DNA of 64,000 nt, from contig JADFDH010000001.1 of NCBI GenBank assembly GCA_018263005.1, positions 186,001 through 250,000 of the forward strand, given 5' to 3'. Origin of the DNA: Methanobacterium sp. (GTDB lineage Archaea > Methanobacteriota > Methanobacteria > Methanobacteriales > Methanobacteriaceae). Shown here in pieces: positions 51,535 to 60,420 of this stretch. Each line of letters opens with the position of its first letter. The stretch's first letter is position 1. Below the pieces are notes generated by a model, which was not told where the DNA came from, did not search any database, and worked only from the letters and a program-made list of their open reading frames with translations. A program made the translations under genes and the position numbers.

Positions 51535-52308
51535 ATGAATGCATTTGATTTTCTAACAGTAAAAAAAAAGATTAAACCAGGAGAAGGCCTTACCATGATG
51601 TTGGATAAGGGGCTTGGCCTGGTATCAGTTATAGATCTATTGGAACTTTCCAGTGATTATGTAGACCTGGCCAAATTCGGCTGGGGAACCTCCGCCATAC
51701 ATGAAAGAGAACTCATAAAAGAAAAAACTGACATATACCAATCCTATGATGTGATCCCATATCCTGGAGGTACATTATTGGAAGTTGCCTATCTACAGAA
51801 TAAAATAGATGAATTTTTAGAGGAAGCTCAAATACTGGGATTTGGGGCAATCGAAATATCCGATGGAACGGTGGATATTACTCCTGATGATCGGGAGAAT
51901 TTAATCTGGAAAGTTAAAGAAGAAGGATTCATGGTTATAACTGAAGTAGGGAAGAAAGATCCTATTAAAGACAGCCAATATACTACAGAAGATAGGGTTA
52001 ATTTAATAAATCACGATATAAATGCCGGTGCAGATCATGTTTTAATCGAAGCCAGGGAAGGGGGCAAAGGCATAGGCATATATGATCAGAACGGAAAAGT
52101 TAAAGAGAATGATCTGAACATATTAATAGAAAATATTGATATCAATAAGATTATCTGGGAAGCTCCACAGAAAGATCAACAAGCATATCTAATACTAAAA
52201 TTAGGAGCCAATGTAAACCTGGGAAATATCCCACCAGAAGAAGTAACAGCTCTGGAAACCATGAGACAGGGACTAAGAGGAGACACTTTAGGAAAGGTGA
52301 ACATTTGA
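51535..52308 (+). CDS. comA: Phosphosulfolactate synthase ComA
   Basis: ComA adds sulfite to phosphoenolpyruvate, the first step of PEP-dependent coenzyme M synthesis. The 257-residue TIM-barrel protein has GEGLTMMLDKGLGL, DLLELSSDYVDLAKFGWGTS, the substrate loop GGTLLEVAYLQ, FGAIEISDGTVDI and the final VNLGNIPPEEVTALETMRQGLRGDT. It ends within the start of an ABC ATPase gene (overlapping TGATG), so it heads a coupled set. No comB, comC or comDE is in view. Confidence 0.94.
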   Translation: MNAFDFLTVKKKIKPGEGLTMMLDKGLGLVSVIDLLELSSDYVDLAKFGWGTSAIHERELIKEKTDIYQSYDVIPYPGGTLLEVAYLQNKIDEFLEEAQILGFGAIEISDGTVDITPDDRENLIWKVKEEGFMVITEVGKKDPIKDSQYTTEDRVNLINHDINAGADHVLIEAREGGKGIGIYDQNGKVKENDLNILIENIDINKIIWEAPQKDQQAYLILKLGANVNLGNIPPEEVTALETMRQGLRGDTLGKVNI

Positions 52309-53087
52309 TGATAGAGGATATAACCATAGTTGGTGGCTATGATAAAAACGGTGATAAAGAACCGGTTGAAGAAATTACAATTAAAAAAGGAGAGATATTC
52401 GGAGTTGTAGGTCCAACCGGAAGTGGTAAAAGTTCATTAATAGGAGATATAGAACAGCTCGCCCAGGAAGACACATTCTCCAAGAGAAAAATACTGGTCA
52501 ATGGAGAAGAACCAACTTATGAAGATAGAACCAACCCTAGAAAGAAGATGGTAGCCCAATTGTCCCAGAACATGAATTTCCTGGCGGATATGAGTGTTGG
52601 TGATTTCCTGAACCTGCACGCCAAATGCAGAGGTGCCAGTCAAGTATGTGTCAACAAGGTGGTGAACCTGGCCAACACACTCACTGGTGAACCTATTAAG
52701 CAGGAACATGACCTGACCATATTAAGCGGAGGCCAATCCAGAGCACTCATGGTAGCGGATGTGGCTATAATAAGCGATTCGCCCATTGTACTCATTGATG
52801 AAATAGAAAATGCAGGTATAAGGAAACATGATGCCCTTGAAGTCCTGGCAGGCCATGGAAAAATAGTCATGGTAGTAACTCATGACCCTGTACTGGCATT
52901 GATGACCGATAAACGGATAGTTATGAAGAAAGGTGGAATGCAACAGGTAGTAAGCACCACACCTGAAGAAAAGGCATTATCCCAGAAACTTAATAAAATA
53001 GATGAAGTAATGCTGAGTCTAAGGGATCAGGTCCGTAATGGTGAGGTTATTGGAAACATTAAAATGGAAGACTTTGGTATTCAATAA
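52308..53087 (+). CDS. Soluble ABC-type ATPase, ComA-linked
   Basis: This ATP-binding cassette of 259 residues has Walker A GVVGPTGSGKSSLIGD (about residue 35), a Q-loop, the signature LSGGQSRALMVADVAIISD, Walker B PIVLIDEIENAG and the switch VVTHDP. There is no membrane-spanning partner in the neighbourhood, and its sequence is not that of an importer. It most resembles the ATPases tied to methyl-CoM reductase activation (A2 component-like) or metal-centre assembly. The ATG at 52308 overlaps the comA stop and is served by GGTGA. Its role is not known. Confidence 0.85.
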   Translation: MIEDITIVGGYDKNGDKEPVEEITIKKGEIFGVVGPTGSGKSSLIGDIEQLAQEDTFSKRKILVNGEEPTYEDRTNPRKKMVAQLSQNMNFLADMSVGDFLNLHAKCRGASQVCVNKVVNLANTLTGEPIKQEHDLTILSGGQSRALMVADVAIISDSPIVLIDEIENAGIRKHDALEVLAGHGKIVMVVTHDPVLALMTDKRIVMKKGGMQQVVSTTPEEKALSQKLNKIDEVMLSLRDQVRNGEVIGNIKMEDFGIQ

Positions 53088-53177
53088 TTATATAATGATA
53101 AACTCTTCTTTTTAACATGAGAATAAATTCAAATATTTTGACATGAAAATTCGTATAATCGTAGAGGAACTAAAATT

Positions 53178-53435
53178 ATGAATAATGAAGATAAAGTACA
53201 GTATGAAAAGAAATTAATGAAGAAGCTAGAGATTACTAAAGAATATAAAGCTTGGCAGGAATCATTATTTGCTATTATTGGATTTATTTCTAAAGAAATT
53301 GATGATGATAACTTATTAAAGGAATTGATGGCAGATCATCTTAATAACAGCGTCCAATTACAAATAGGATTAGAAAAAGCAAAATATTACATAAGCAAAG
53401 AAGAACAAGAGCAATGGTTTTTGGACGGACAATAA
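53178..53435 (+). CDS. Hypothetical protein, 85 residues
   Basis: This small, charged, helix-rich protein (YEKKLMKKLEITKEYKAWQE ... EEQEQWFLDGQ) lies between the ABC ATPase and the GTPase genes on the same strand. I do not recognise it. A GAGG lies 12 bases before the ATG. The 90-base spacers on both sides suggest a separate small gene or a weakly linked operon member. Confidence 0.6.
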   Translation: MNNEDKVQYEKKLMKKLEITKEYKAWQESLFAIIGFISKEIDDDNLLKELMADHLNNSVQLQIGLEKAKYYISKEEQEQWFLDGQ

Positions 53436-53528
53436 TCTATTGATTATCAAATTAAATTATTAAATTAAAAAAAAAATAATATAACATTAAAATCAATCCA
53501 ATTAGAAAAAAAATATGATGTTGATCTT

Positions 53529-54230
53529 ATGAGAATGGTTATTGTAGCGGGAACTCCTGGTTCTGGTAAAACAGCTGTATTAGTACACGCACTCCGTAGT
53601 CTAAATGAGAGAAATCTGAAATCATCGGTGGTTAAAATAGATTGTTTGTATACAGATGATGATCAGAAATTTGCCAAAATTGGTGTACCCACCAGGATAG
53701 GGCTTTCCATGGACATGTGTCCTGATCACTATGCTATTTATAATCTGGAGGATATGATCAGCTGGGCCCAGGAGAATGAATCTGATTTTCTGGTGGTAGA
53801 AACAGCAGGGCTCTGCCATCGCTGTGCTCCCTTTACCATGAACTCCCTGGGAGTATGTGTGATTGACGCTACCAGCGGACCCAACACACCCCTGAAGGTA
53901 GGGCCATTTCTAAGCACTTCAGATATAGCTGTAATAACCAAAGGTGACATGATATCCCAGGCGGAAAGGGAGATATTCCGGGAGAGAATACTGGAGGTAA
54001 ATCCTAATTGTAAGATCATTGAGGCCAATGGTTTAAGCGGCCAGGGGTGTATTGAACTGGCAGAGGAGATGCTATTATCCGAAGATGTATCACTGGATGA
54101 GGAAAAACTAAGACACTCCGCTCCATTAGCAGTCTGTACCTTATGTGTAGGGGAGACCAAAGTAAATAAAAAGTATCATCGGGGAATCCTCCGACGTATT
54201 GATGGATTTCAAAGTTACCAGGGAGAATAA
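53529..54230 (+). CDS. SIMIBI-type GTPase (HypB/UreG/CobW-like)
   Basis: The 233-residue P-loop protein has Walker A VAGTPGSGKTAVLVHAL at the N-terminus, VVKIDCLYTDD where HypB/CooC-type proteins have a metal or Switch residue, VVETAGLCHRCAP as the G3-like switch, and VITKGD as an NKxD-like base motif. Five cysteines lie at conspicuous sites (IDCLY, MCPDH, AGLCHRC, CTLCVG), suitable for binding nickel, zinc or cobalt. It sits between the ABC ATPase and an Fe-S protein, which fits a metallochaperone role in cofactor assembly. The metal and target are not known. Confidence 0.82.
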   Translation: MRMVIVAGTPGSGKTAVLVHALRSLNERNLKSSVVKIDCLYTDDDQKFAKIGVPTRIGLSMDMCPDHYAIYNLEDMISWAQENESDFLVVETAGLCHRCAPFTMNSLGVCVIDATSGPNTPLKVGPFLSTSDIAVITKGDMISQAEREIFRERILEVNPNCKIIEANGLSGQGCIELAEEMLLSEDVSLDEEKLRHSAPLAVCTLCVGETKVNKKYHRGILRRIDGFQSYQGE

Positions 54231-54250
54231 TTCAATTTAAGGTTGTTATT

Positions 54251-54943
54251 ATGGCTGATAAAGGGAATGAAGATAAACCTGATTATTCAACGAGGGTTAA
54301 GGAATTACTTCCTGGTTTTAATTGCGGAATCTGTGGATACGCTCGTTGCGATGAATTTGCCGGAGCATTGTTTAAGAACTGGACGCAACTGGAGAAATGT
54401 AGATTCCTCTTACAGGAGATCTTTGAGGAAAATAGAGTGGAATTAGAGGAGATATTAAGGCAAGAGAAGATAATACCTGAAGAAGAAAAATTTGTAGGTC
54501 TTTTAGATGGTTACCAGGCAGATATCATTTTAAAACCACTTCCTGGTGAGTTATCCTGCCGGGAAGTGCTTTATCCCTTCACCAATACTCCCTTAAAAGA
54601 AGGAGATATAATAAAATACAGACCATTGGGATGCCCCATCATACATTTTGCCCGTATCTTAAGTGAAGATAATGGCCTGATTACAGTGCATATAATAGGG
54701 CCCTGTCACAGGCTGGATGATAAAGCAGAATTCGAATATATGGATATAGGTATCTGTATGGTAGGAGGGTTTGAAGGAGTTGTACAGGGTAAAATTCCAG
54801 ATGTGGGGGAAACTGTGAGATTTTTACCAGGCCACTGTATGATGCAGAAGGTACATTCTGGGGTGGTAGTGCAGGTTGAAGGAAGAAAGATCATACTGGA
54901 AGGAATTGACCTTAAAGTATGGTCACCGCCCATAAAAGGATAA
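54251..54943 (+). CDS. Fe-S domain protein (4Fe-4S, ACS/CdhD type) of ComA-linked cluster
   Basis: The 230-residue protein has an N-terminal Fe-S domain (PGFNCGICGYARCDEFAGAL, then EKCRFLL), i.e. CX2CX4C plus a distant cysteine, as in the Fes family. A C-terminal beta-rich part has further cysteines (GELSCREVLYP, RPLGCPIIHF, IIGPCHRLD, GHCMMQKVHSG). I cannot name the family beyond the Fe-S module. It lies 20 bases after the GTPase gene and probably works with it. Confidence 0.78.
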   Translation: MADKGNEDKPDYSTRVKELLPGFNCGICGYARCDEFAGALFKNWTQLEKCRFLLQEIFEENRVELEEILRQEKIIPEEEKFVGLLDGYQADIILKPLPGELSCREVLYPFTNTPLKEGDIIKYRPLGCPIIHFARILSEDNGLITVHIIGPCHRLDDKAEFEYMDIGICMVGGFEGVVQGKIPDVGETVRFLPGHCMMQKVHSGVVVQVEGRKIILEGIDLKVWSPPIKG

Positions 54944-54982
54944 AATAAACCAATTTTTTATTAATTCACCCTATGATCAATT

Positions 54983-55861
54983 ATGAATTCTGTAGATAGG
55001 CAATCGTCACCTGAAACAGAGAAATCAAAAAATTACATTACAATCCCTGTAAAAACTGATTATATCAAACCAGGCGAATCATATCAATCAATAGTCGATG
55101 AAGCTGGCGAATTATTACGAAATGATGATTATCTGGTAATATCTGAAACACCAATAGCCACCTCACAAAATAGATTAATTGACGAATCCTCATTTAAACC
55201 TTCTCTAATCTCTATTTTATTAGCTGATGTATGGTCTAAGTATATTTGGGGATATTTTTTAGGACCTTTATTTCGAATAAAGAGCAGGACTATTAAAAAT
55301 CTAAGAAGACTGCCTAAGGAGGCCAGATCACATAAGAAATTCATATTAGAATATTATGGATTTAAACATGCTCTTAAACCCGCATCTGAGGCAGGGGTTG
55401 ATTTGAGCAACGTACCCGGGTCCTTCGTGTGTCTTTTACCAGAGGATCCTCAGGATGTTGTTGAAGATATCCGACAAAAAATAAAGGCAAGATACCAGAA
55501 AGATGTTTCTGTTATGGTAATAGATACAGATGCAACTTACCAACTGGGAAGAATGATATTCACTTCTATTCCACTGGCTATGCCAGGGATTAAAAAGAAT
55601 TTAGGAATTTTTGCTTATATATTAGGTAGATGGGGGAAGATTAAGGGTCCTACGCCTTTAGCTGTGTCTAATAATGAAAAAGCGGATAAAATTATAAGAA
55701 TAGCAAAAATCGCCGAAGAATACCACCAGAAACAGGATCAAAATATGGAAACGGTCTACGATATGCAGAATACATTTCATAAATCAATAACTGGAGTTAC
55801 TATTGAAATGCTGCTATCTGTAGAGCATACCCCTGCAGTAATCGTTAGAGAGATAATTTAA
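54983..55861 (+). CDS. Coenzyme F420 gamma-glutamyl ligase-like (CofE family) protein
   Basis: The 292-residue protein has the CofE-type core: TIPVKTDYIKPGES, ELLRNDDYLVISETPIATS, DVSVMVIDTDATYQLGRMIF with the metal aspartates, and GKIKGPTPLAVSNNE. It differs from the canonical CofE in length and in an inserted helical region (residues ~80-120, RIKSRTIKNLRRLPKEARSH). CofE adds glutamates to F420. This variant in the ComA-linked cluster may add glutamate to another cofactor. Confidence 0.8.
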   Translation: MNSVDRQSSPETEKSKNYITIPVKTDYIKPGESYQSIVDEAGELLRNDDYLVISETPIATSQNRLIDESSFKPSLISILLADVWSKYIWGYFLGPLFRIKSRTIKNLRRLPKEARSHKKFILEYYGFKHALKPASEAGVDLSNVPGSFVCLLPEDPQDVVEDIRQKIKARYQKDVSVMVIDTDATYQLGRMIFTSIPLAMPGIKKNLGIFAYILGRWGKIKGPTPLAVSNNEKADKIIRIAKIAEEYHQKQDQNMETVYDMQNTFHKSITGVTIEMLLSVEHTPAVIVREII

Positions 55862-56114
55862 ATTATTTGTTGGTATCTACTACTAACATGGTATTTTTAA
55901 AAAAATATAAATACTATCTAATGGATATTAATAAGTGTAATCATAAAATTTTTTTTTGATTACAATAATGATTTTGTTAAAAAATAATTTTAACCGATTT
56001 AAATTCAAATTTTGAATTAATTAACAATGTTAATCATAAAATAGATTAAACCATATCCGTATAATGAAACCAAACCACCAATAAACCATTAGAACTTGAC
56101 AAGGGAGGAACATA

Positions 56115-56603
56115 ATGTTTAACGACGTAGCAGTACAGGAAATTCTTACAAGCATTACTAATGATGACGAAAATAGTTTTTCCATCATCAAATGCATGAT
56201 GCAGGGTAAAACCACGGATGAAGAAATTGCAGAGCATACCGAAATCCGACTGAACATCGTACGAAGAGTACTGTATAAACTCTATGATGCAGGAATTGCA
56301 AGTTATAAAAGAAGTAAAGACCCAGAAACCCAATGGTACACTTATAACTGGAAATTTGAAGAGAAAAAAGTGTTTGAAATTTTAGATGAAAAATATGAAA
56401 AAATTTCCCAAGAACTCAATGAATCACTGATCTATGAAGAAGAAAATATGTTCTTCATCTGTCAACTTAACGGGCACCGATACAATTTTGATGAAGCTTC
56501 TGAGAGTAATTTCACCTGTGGAGAATGTGGAGCTCCCCTAGAATATCAGGATAACTCCGCCATAATATCTGAATTAAAAGAATTAAAAGAAAGAATGAAT
56601 TAA
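56115..56603 (+). CDS. tfe: Transcription initiation factor TFE (alpha subunit)
   Basis: TFE stabilises the open complex at archaeal promoters. The 162-residue protein has a winged-helix half (residues 1-85, TDEEIAEHTEIRLNIVRRVLY, DPETQWYTYNWKF) and a C-terminal zinc ribbon. The ribbon reads FICQLNGHRYNF ... FTCGECGAPL: the second half has CX2C, while the first half shows only one cysteine and a histidine four residues on, instead of the usual CX2C. GGGAGG precedes the ATG. Confidence 0.94.
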   Translation: MFNDVAVQEILTSITNDDENSFSIIKCMMQGKTTDEEIAEHTEIRLNIVRRVLYKLYDAGIASYKRSKDPETQWYTYNWKFEEKKVFEILDEKYEKISQELNESLIYEEENMFFICQLNGHRYNFDEASESNFTCGECGAPLEYQDNSAIISELKELKERMN

Positions 56604-56643
56604 ATAAACTAACTTATTTTTGAATTAGTACAGGGGGAAATAT

Positions 56644-57129
56644 TTGAATCTAAAATTACTAGAAGATTTAAATTGTTCCTCTTATATCATAGAACATTCA
56701 CAAGCGGTTTTAAAAAAAGCTCAGACAATATCTGATCATTTCAATGTAGATATTGAGCTGGTTGAAGACGGTGCACTTTTTCATGATGTGGGCCGGTTAA
56801 AAACCCAGGGCATCTATCATGGTATTGAAGGTGCTAAAATCTTAGAAGAACATTATTTTCCTCAAAAAGTCGCTAGAATTGCTGAAGTACACATCGGAGC
56901 AGGAATACCTGAAGAAGAGGCCATTCTACTAGGTTTACCACCAAGGGATTACATGCCCCTCACATTAGAAGAAAAAATAGTAGCCCATGCAGATAATCTT
57001 ATTCACGGCACCCGTGAAGTTAATCTGGATTTTGTAATTGAAAAATGGAGAAAGAATATGGGCTATAATCATCCTTCTATTGATAGGCTTATTAATCTAG
57101 ATGAAGAACTCCGCTCTGAAATTCCTTAA
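56644..57129 (+). CDS. HD domain protein (TIGR00295 family)
   Basis: The 161-residue phosphohydrolase-like protein has the HD doublet in EDGALFHDVGRLKT (about residue 47), preceding histidine in SYIIEHSQAVL, and EVHIGAGIPEEEA and AHADNLIHGTRE as later metal ligands. The family is conserved in methanogens and its substrate is unknown. A TTG start follows GGGGGA. It sits 40 bases after tfe. Confidence 0.88.
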   Translation: MNLKLLEDLNCSSYIIEHSQAVLKKAQTISDHFNVDIELVEDGALFHDVGRLKTQGIYHGIEGAKILEEHYFPQKVARIAEVHIGAGIPEEEAILLGLPPRDYMPLTLEEKIVAHADNLIHGTREVNLDFVIEKWRKNMGYNHPSIDRLINLDEELRSEIP

Positions 57130-57199
57130 TGGTAACCTTTTTTTATAGTTTCGATATCTTAATAATCATGGAAACTGAATTAATAATAAAGAGGATTAC

Positions 57200-57838
57200 A
57201 TGGAAAAGGGAGTTATAATATTCACAGGGCCATCTTTACACCAGGATGAAGCGAAAAAGATTTTAGACGCCGATTACCGTCCTCCGGTTGGAAGGAATGA
57301 TGTTTTAATTGCTTTAAGGGATAAGCCGGATATAATTGGGATTATTGATGGGGTTTTCCACCAGAAACCAGCTGTAGCTCATAAAGAAATTTTACTTGCC
57401 CTGGATCAGGGGGTTATAGTGGTGGGAGGTTCCAGTATGGGGGCTCTCCGCGCTTCTGAACTGGATGATTTCGGAATGATTGGGGTGGGAAAGGTCTATG
57501 AAGCATATAAAAATGGTGAAATAGAATCAGATGATGATGTGGCTGTGGTTTTTAACCCGCAAACCTCAGAATTACTATCTGAACCACTGGTTAACATGAG
57601 TTATAACTTCCAAAGAGCATGTGAAATGGGTATAATATCACAGGATGAACTTCAAAACTTAAATAAAACTGCTAAATCAATATATTATCCTAAAAGAACC
57701 TATAAAAAAGTTTTAGAAGATAATGATATTGATATTACCCAAAAAAATAAATTGATAAAATTTTTAGAACAAAAAGGCAAAGATGTTAAAAGAGAAGATG
57801 CAAAATTGGTTTTAAAGCATATCAAATCACTTTTATAA
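57200..57838 (+). CDS. tfuA: TfuA-like McrA-glycine thioamidation protein
   Basis: TfuA proteins work with YcaO to convert a backbone glycine of the methyl-CoM reductase alpha subunit to thioglycine. The 212-residue protein has the TfuA core: IIFTGPSLHQDEAKKILDA, RPPVGRNDVLIAL, IIGIIDGVFHQKPAVAHKEI and GGSSMGALRASEL, all in the first 100 residues. No ycaO is in the window. GAGGAT precedes the ATG. The LarE-type sulfur transferase gene begins 13 bases after its stop. Confidence 0.93.
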   Translation: MEKGVIIFTGPSLHQDEAKKILDADYRPPVGRNDVLIALRDKPDIIGIIDGVFHQKPAVAHKEILLALDQGVIVVGGSSMGALRASELDDFGMIGVGKVYEAYKNGEIESDDDVAVVFNPQTSELLSEPLVNMSYNFQRACEMGIISQDELQNLNKTAKSIYYPKRTYKKVLEDNDIDITQKNKLIKFLEQKGKDVKREDAKLVLKHIKSLL

Positions 57839-57851
57839 CAATTTTTATCAA

Positions 57852-58919
57852 ATGGGATGGATTGAATTGGAAATAGAAGACAAACTGGATAAAATCAGGA
57901 ACTATTTAAAGGGTAAAAAAATAGTTGTAGCCTTTTCCGGAGGGGCAGATAGCACTTTACTAGCTAAATTAGCAACAGAATCAGCAGACGAAGCAGTAGC
58001 AGTAACCGTGGACAATGGGGTGTTACCATCGGAATGTATTACTAATGCTGACATTATCGCTGGGAAAATCGGGATAGAACATGAGATCATAAAGGAAAAT
58101 CTTATGGAAGATGAGTTATTCCTTTCAAATACACCCCATAGATGTTATATCTGTAAAAATAAAATGTACAATAAACTAGAGGAGTATCAAAGTACGAATA
58201 ACTTCGATGCAATAGCTGAAGGTACAAATATAAGTGATTTACTGGAAGATAGGCCAGGCATAATGGTCAACTACCAGAAGAACATATTAACACCTTTATT
58301 ATATGTTGGTATGACTTCTGAACAAGTTATAGAAGCCCTGGAAATATTAAATATTAAATATTCTAATTCCACCACTTGTTATGCTACCAGAATACCCACA
58401 GGTAGTGAGATCACCACTAAAAAAATAAATAGGATAGGATATGCTGAAACTATGATCAAGAACATCACGGGAGTAGATGTGGTAAGGGTTAGAGATGATA
58501 ATGATCTGGCAAGAATAGAAGTATTAGACCTGGAGAAAATTTTAGATAAAAAAATTTTAAGTCATATAACCTCTGAATTAACTTCTGTCGGATTTAAGAA
58601 AGTAACACTTGATATCGGTGGTTATGGGGATGGAAAAAAGGAACTGGTATTTTATAAGCCCTGTAAGGATGAAGCAGATAAGATAATGTTTGAAACTGAA
58701 CTCCCCTACTCTGTCTTTATTGAGGGTACCTGCCGGGAACTGGAGAAGTTGGGGGAGGTTAAATGTTCAAAGAAGATGGGCGTGGCTATGATGGAAATAG
58801 ATGGTAAGAATGTAACCATCTTCAATAAAGGTAAAATCGTGGCTCGACGAGTTAAAGATAAGGAAGATGCCCAGAATTTAATGAATAAAGTCTTACCACT
58901 AATTAGAAGGGAAATATAG
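57852..58919 (+). CDS. larE: LarE-type ATP-dependent sulfur transferase with C-terminal extension
   Basis: LarE proteins adenylate a substrate through a PP-loop and deliver sulfur, in some cases taken from their own cysteine. The 355-residue protein has the PP-loop VVAFSGGADSTLLAKLA (about residue 30), the conserved HRCYICKNKMYN, AEGTNISDLLEDRPG and TTCYATRIPTGSEIT with a cysteine at residue 176 in the place where the sacrificial cysteine sits. Usual LarE ends near 280; here ~80 extra residues with cysteines in YKPCKDE, GTCREL and VKCSKK follow. No larB or larC is nearby, but tfuA is immediately upstream. Confidence 0.87.
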   Translation: MGWIELEIEDKLDKIRNYLKGKKIVVAFSGGADSTLLAKLATESADEAVAVTVDNGVLPSECITNADIIAGKIGIEHEIIKENLMEDELFLSNTPHRCYICKNKMYNKLEEYQSTNNFDAIAEGTNISDLLEDRPGIMVNYQKNILTPLLYVGMTSEQVIEALEILNIKYSNSTTCYATRIPTGSEITTKKINRIGYAETMIKNITGVDVVRVRDDNDLARIEVLDLEKILDKKILSHITSELTSVGFKKVTLDIGGYGDGKKELVFYKPCKDEADKIMFETELPYSVFIEGTCRELEKLGEVKCSKKMGVAMMEIDGKNVTIFNKGKIVARRVKDKEDAQNLMNKVLPLIRREI

Positions 58920-59020
58920 AAATAAATAGATGAATTGATTGTTTGACGAAAAAATAACTGGGAAGATTAGCAGGACTTAAAAATCTTCTTTTATTGGCTT
59001 TCACAGATACATAGGATCAA

Positions 59021-59836
59021 TTATGTTCGTTTTAAATTAATCACGATGATCTGTGGCCTTGCAAAAAATCGAACTGGGAAATTAACCGTACCAATACCAT
59101 TACTTATAATTAAAGTTGAGTTACCTTCTTTTATGACTCCTGTTCTGTATCTTTGACCATAATTGGATGGAAGGTATGGTGCATAAAGCCCGAAAAATGT
59201 TACTTGTCCTCCATGAGTATGTCCAGATAAAACCAGGTCCACCATGGATTTATCCACTTCTTCAAAATAGTCAGGTTCATGACTTATCATAATAACAAAA
59301 TCATTGGATGATGCGCCATCAGTTACGTCTTCATAGTCCTGACGATCATTACTGGCACCTATGCCTCCTAACCTGATCTCCCCCGGGCTATCATCGATCC
59401 AGGTGCCCATATTGCCAATATCGTTGATAGGTGAATTATTCAAAGCTTCCCATGTTGTAAATTGAGGGTCGCTGTTTCCTAACACAGCATATACGCCGTA
59501 TGTTGCTTGAAGTTTAGATAGAGATTCGAATGTAGAATTAACATATTCATCTTCCCCACTCACATAATCCCCACCTAACAATATAAGGTCGGGATGTAAG
59601 GTATTAACCTGATTTACCAGATCATTTACTCGTTGCTGGCTGAATAATGGGCCTGCGTGGATGTCGGATAGAAATATAATCTTTTTCCCGTTGAAGTTTT
59701 GAGGAATCTGGTCCGATTCAATGGTGATTTCCTTTGTTTCAATCCAGTAGGGCTCGATGAACATATAACAACCAATTATAAAAGCGGTGAATATGATCAG
59801 TACCATGATTTTATTGAATGTACTCATATGCATCAA
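59021..59836 (-). CDS. Membrane-anchored metallophosphoesterase
   Basis: After an N-terminal membrane helix (residues 9-28), the 271-residue protein has the calcineurin-like motifs IIFLSDIHAGP (D-x-H), LILLGGDYV (GD), AVLGNSD (GN-D), VIMISHEPD and VLSGHTHGGQ (GHxH). It belongs with YaeI/YkuE-type enzymes acting at the membrane on phospholipids. The substrate is not defined. Confidence 0.9.
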   Translation of the reverse strand: MMHMSTFNKIMVLIIFTAFIIGCYMFIEPYWIETKEITIESDQIPQNFNGKKIIFLSDIHAGPLFSQQRVNDLVNQVNTLHPDLILLGGDYVSGEDEYVNSTFESLSKLQATYGVYAVLGNSDPQFTTWEALNNSPINDIGNMGTWIDDSPGEIRLGGIGASNDRQDYEDVTDGASSNDFVIMISHEPDYFEEVDKSMVDLVLSGHTHGGQVTFFGLYAPYLPSNYGQRYRTGVIKEGNSTLIISNGIGTVNFPVRFFARPQIIVINLKRT

Positions 59837-59933
59837 ATTTTTTATTAATTTTCAGATTTTAAGGATGGAATATGTCAAAATAAACAATAGTTAATATGTT
59901 AAATATTTTATTATTTAGAAAATAAAAAATAAG

Positions 59934-60419
59934 TTAAATCTCCTTATGTATATCTTCTTTAACTTTTCTACGGAAGCTGGTTATCTTTTTTAGAAATCCA
60001 CGGTCATCTTTTCCGGTTAGGATTATACTATCCCCTTCCACTTTCACTTCCACTTCATCTGCCTGTAGTTTTTCGATTTCCACCATTATTTCCGAGGCAG
60101 ATTCTAGAAGATCATTGGCAGTGTAACTGTAGTCCATATAAAGTTTATGATGGGGGTAAACCTCTTGCAATGCTCTTTTAATGGTTAGTTCCAGAATATT
60201 GAAGAATGTTTCCAGTTCTGGTGCTTTTTCCCACCATAAAGTGGCCATTATGAACTTGAGATTAATAGGTTTAATGGAAACATCTCCCTTAAATTTGCCT
60301 ATTATGTTTATATCTCCTTCATTGGATTTTATCTTCAAAATAGGTTTTGGAGTTTTGGTGGTATCCTCAGATGTTAGATTTTCAGACCCATCTATTTCAG
60401 AAGTAGGAGTTTCGGACAT
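59934..60419 (-). CDS. Conserved hypothetical protein, 161 residues
   Basis: No family is recognised. A low-complexity N-terminus (residues 1-25, Ser/Thr/Glu-rich) is followed by a compact alpha/beta region (ILKIKSNEGDINIIGKFKGD, LETFFNILELTIKRALQEVY, VEVKVEGDSIILTGKDDRGF). It starts one base after the CBS-domain gene ends and is likely coregulated with it. Confidence 0.7.
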   Translation of the reverse strand: MSETPTSEIDGSENLTSEDTTKTPKPILKIKSNEGDINIIGKFKGDVSIKPINLKFIMATLWWEKAPELETFFNILELTIKRALQEVYPHHKLYMDYSYTANDLLESASEIMVEIEKLQADEVEVKVEGDSIILTGKDDRGFLKKITSFRRKVKEDIHKEI

Positions 60420-60420
60420 A

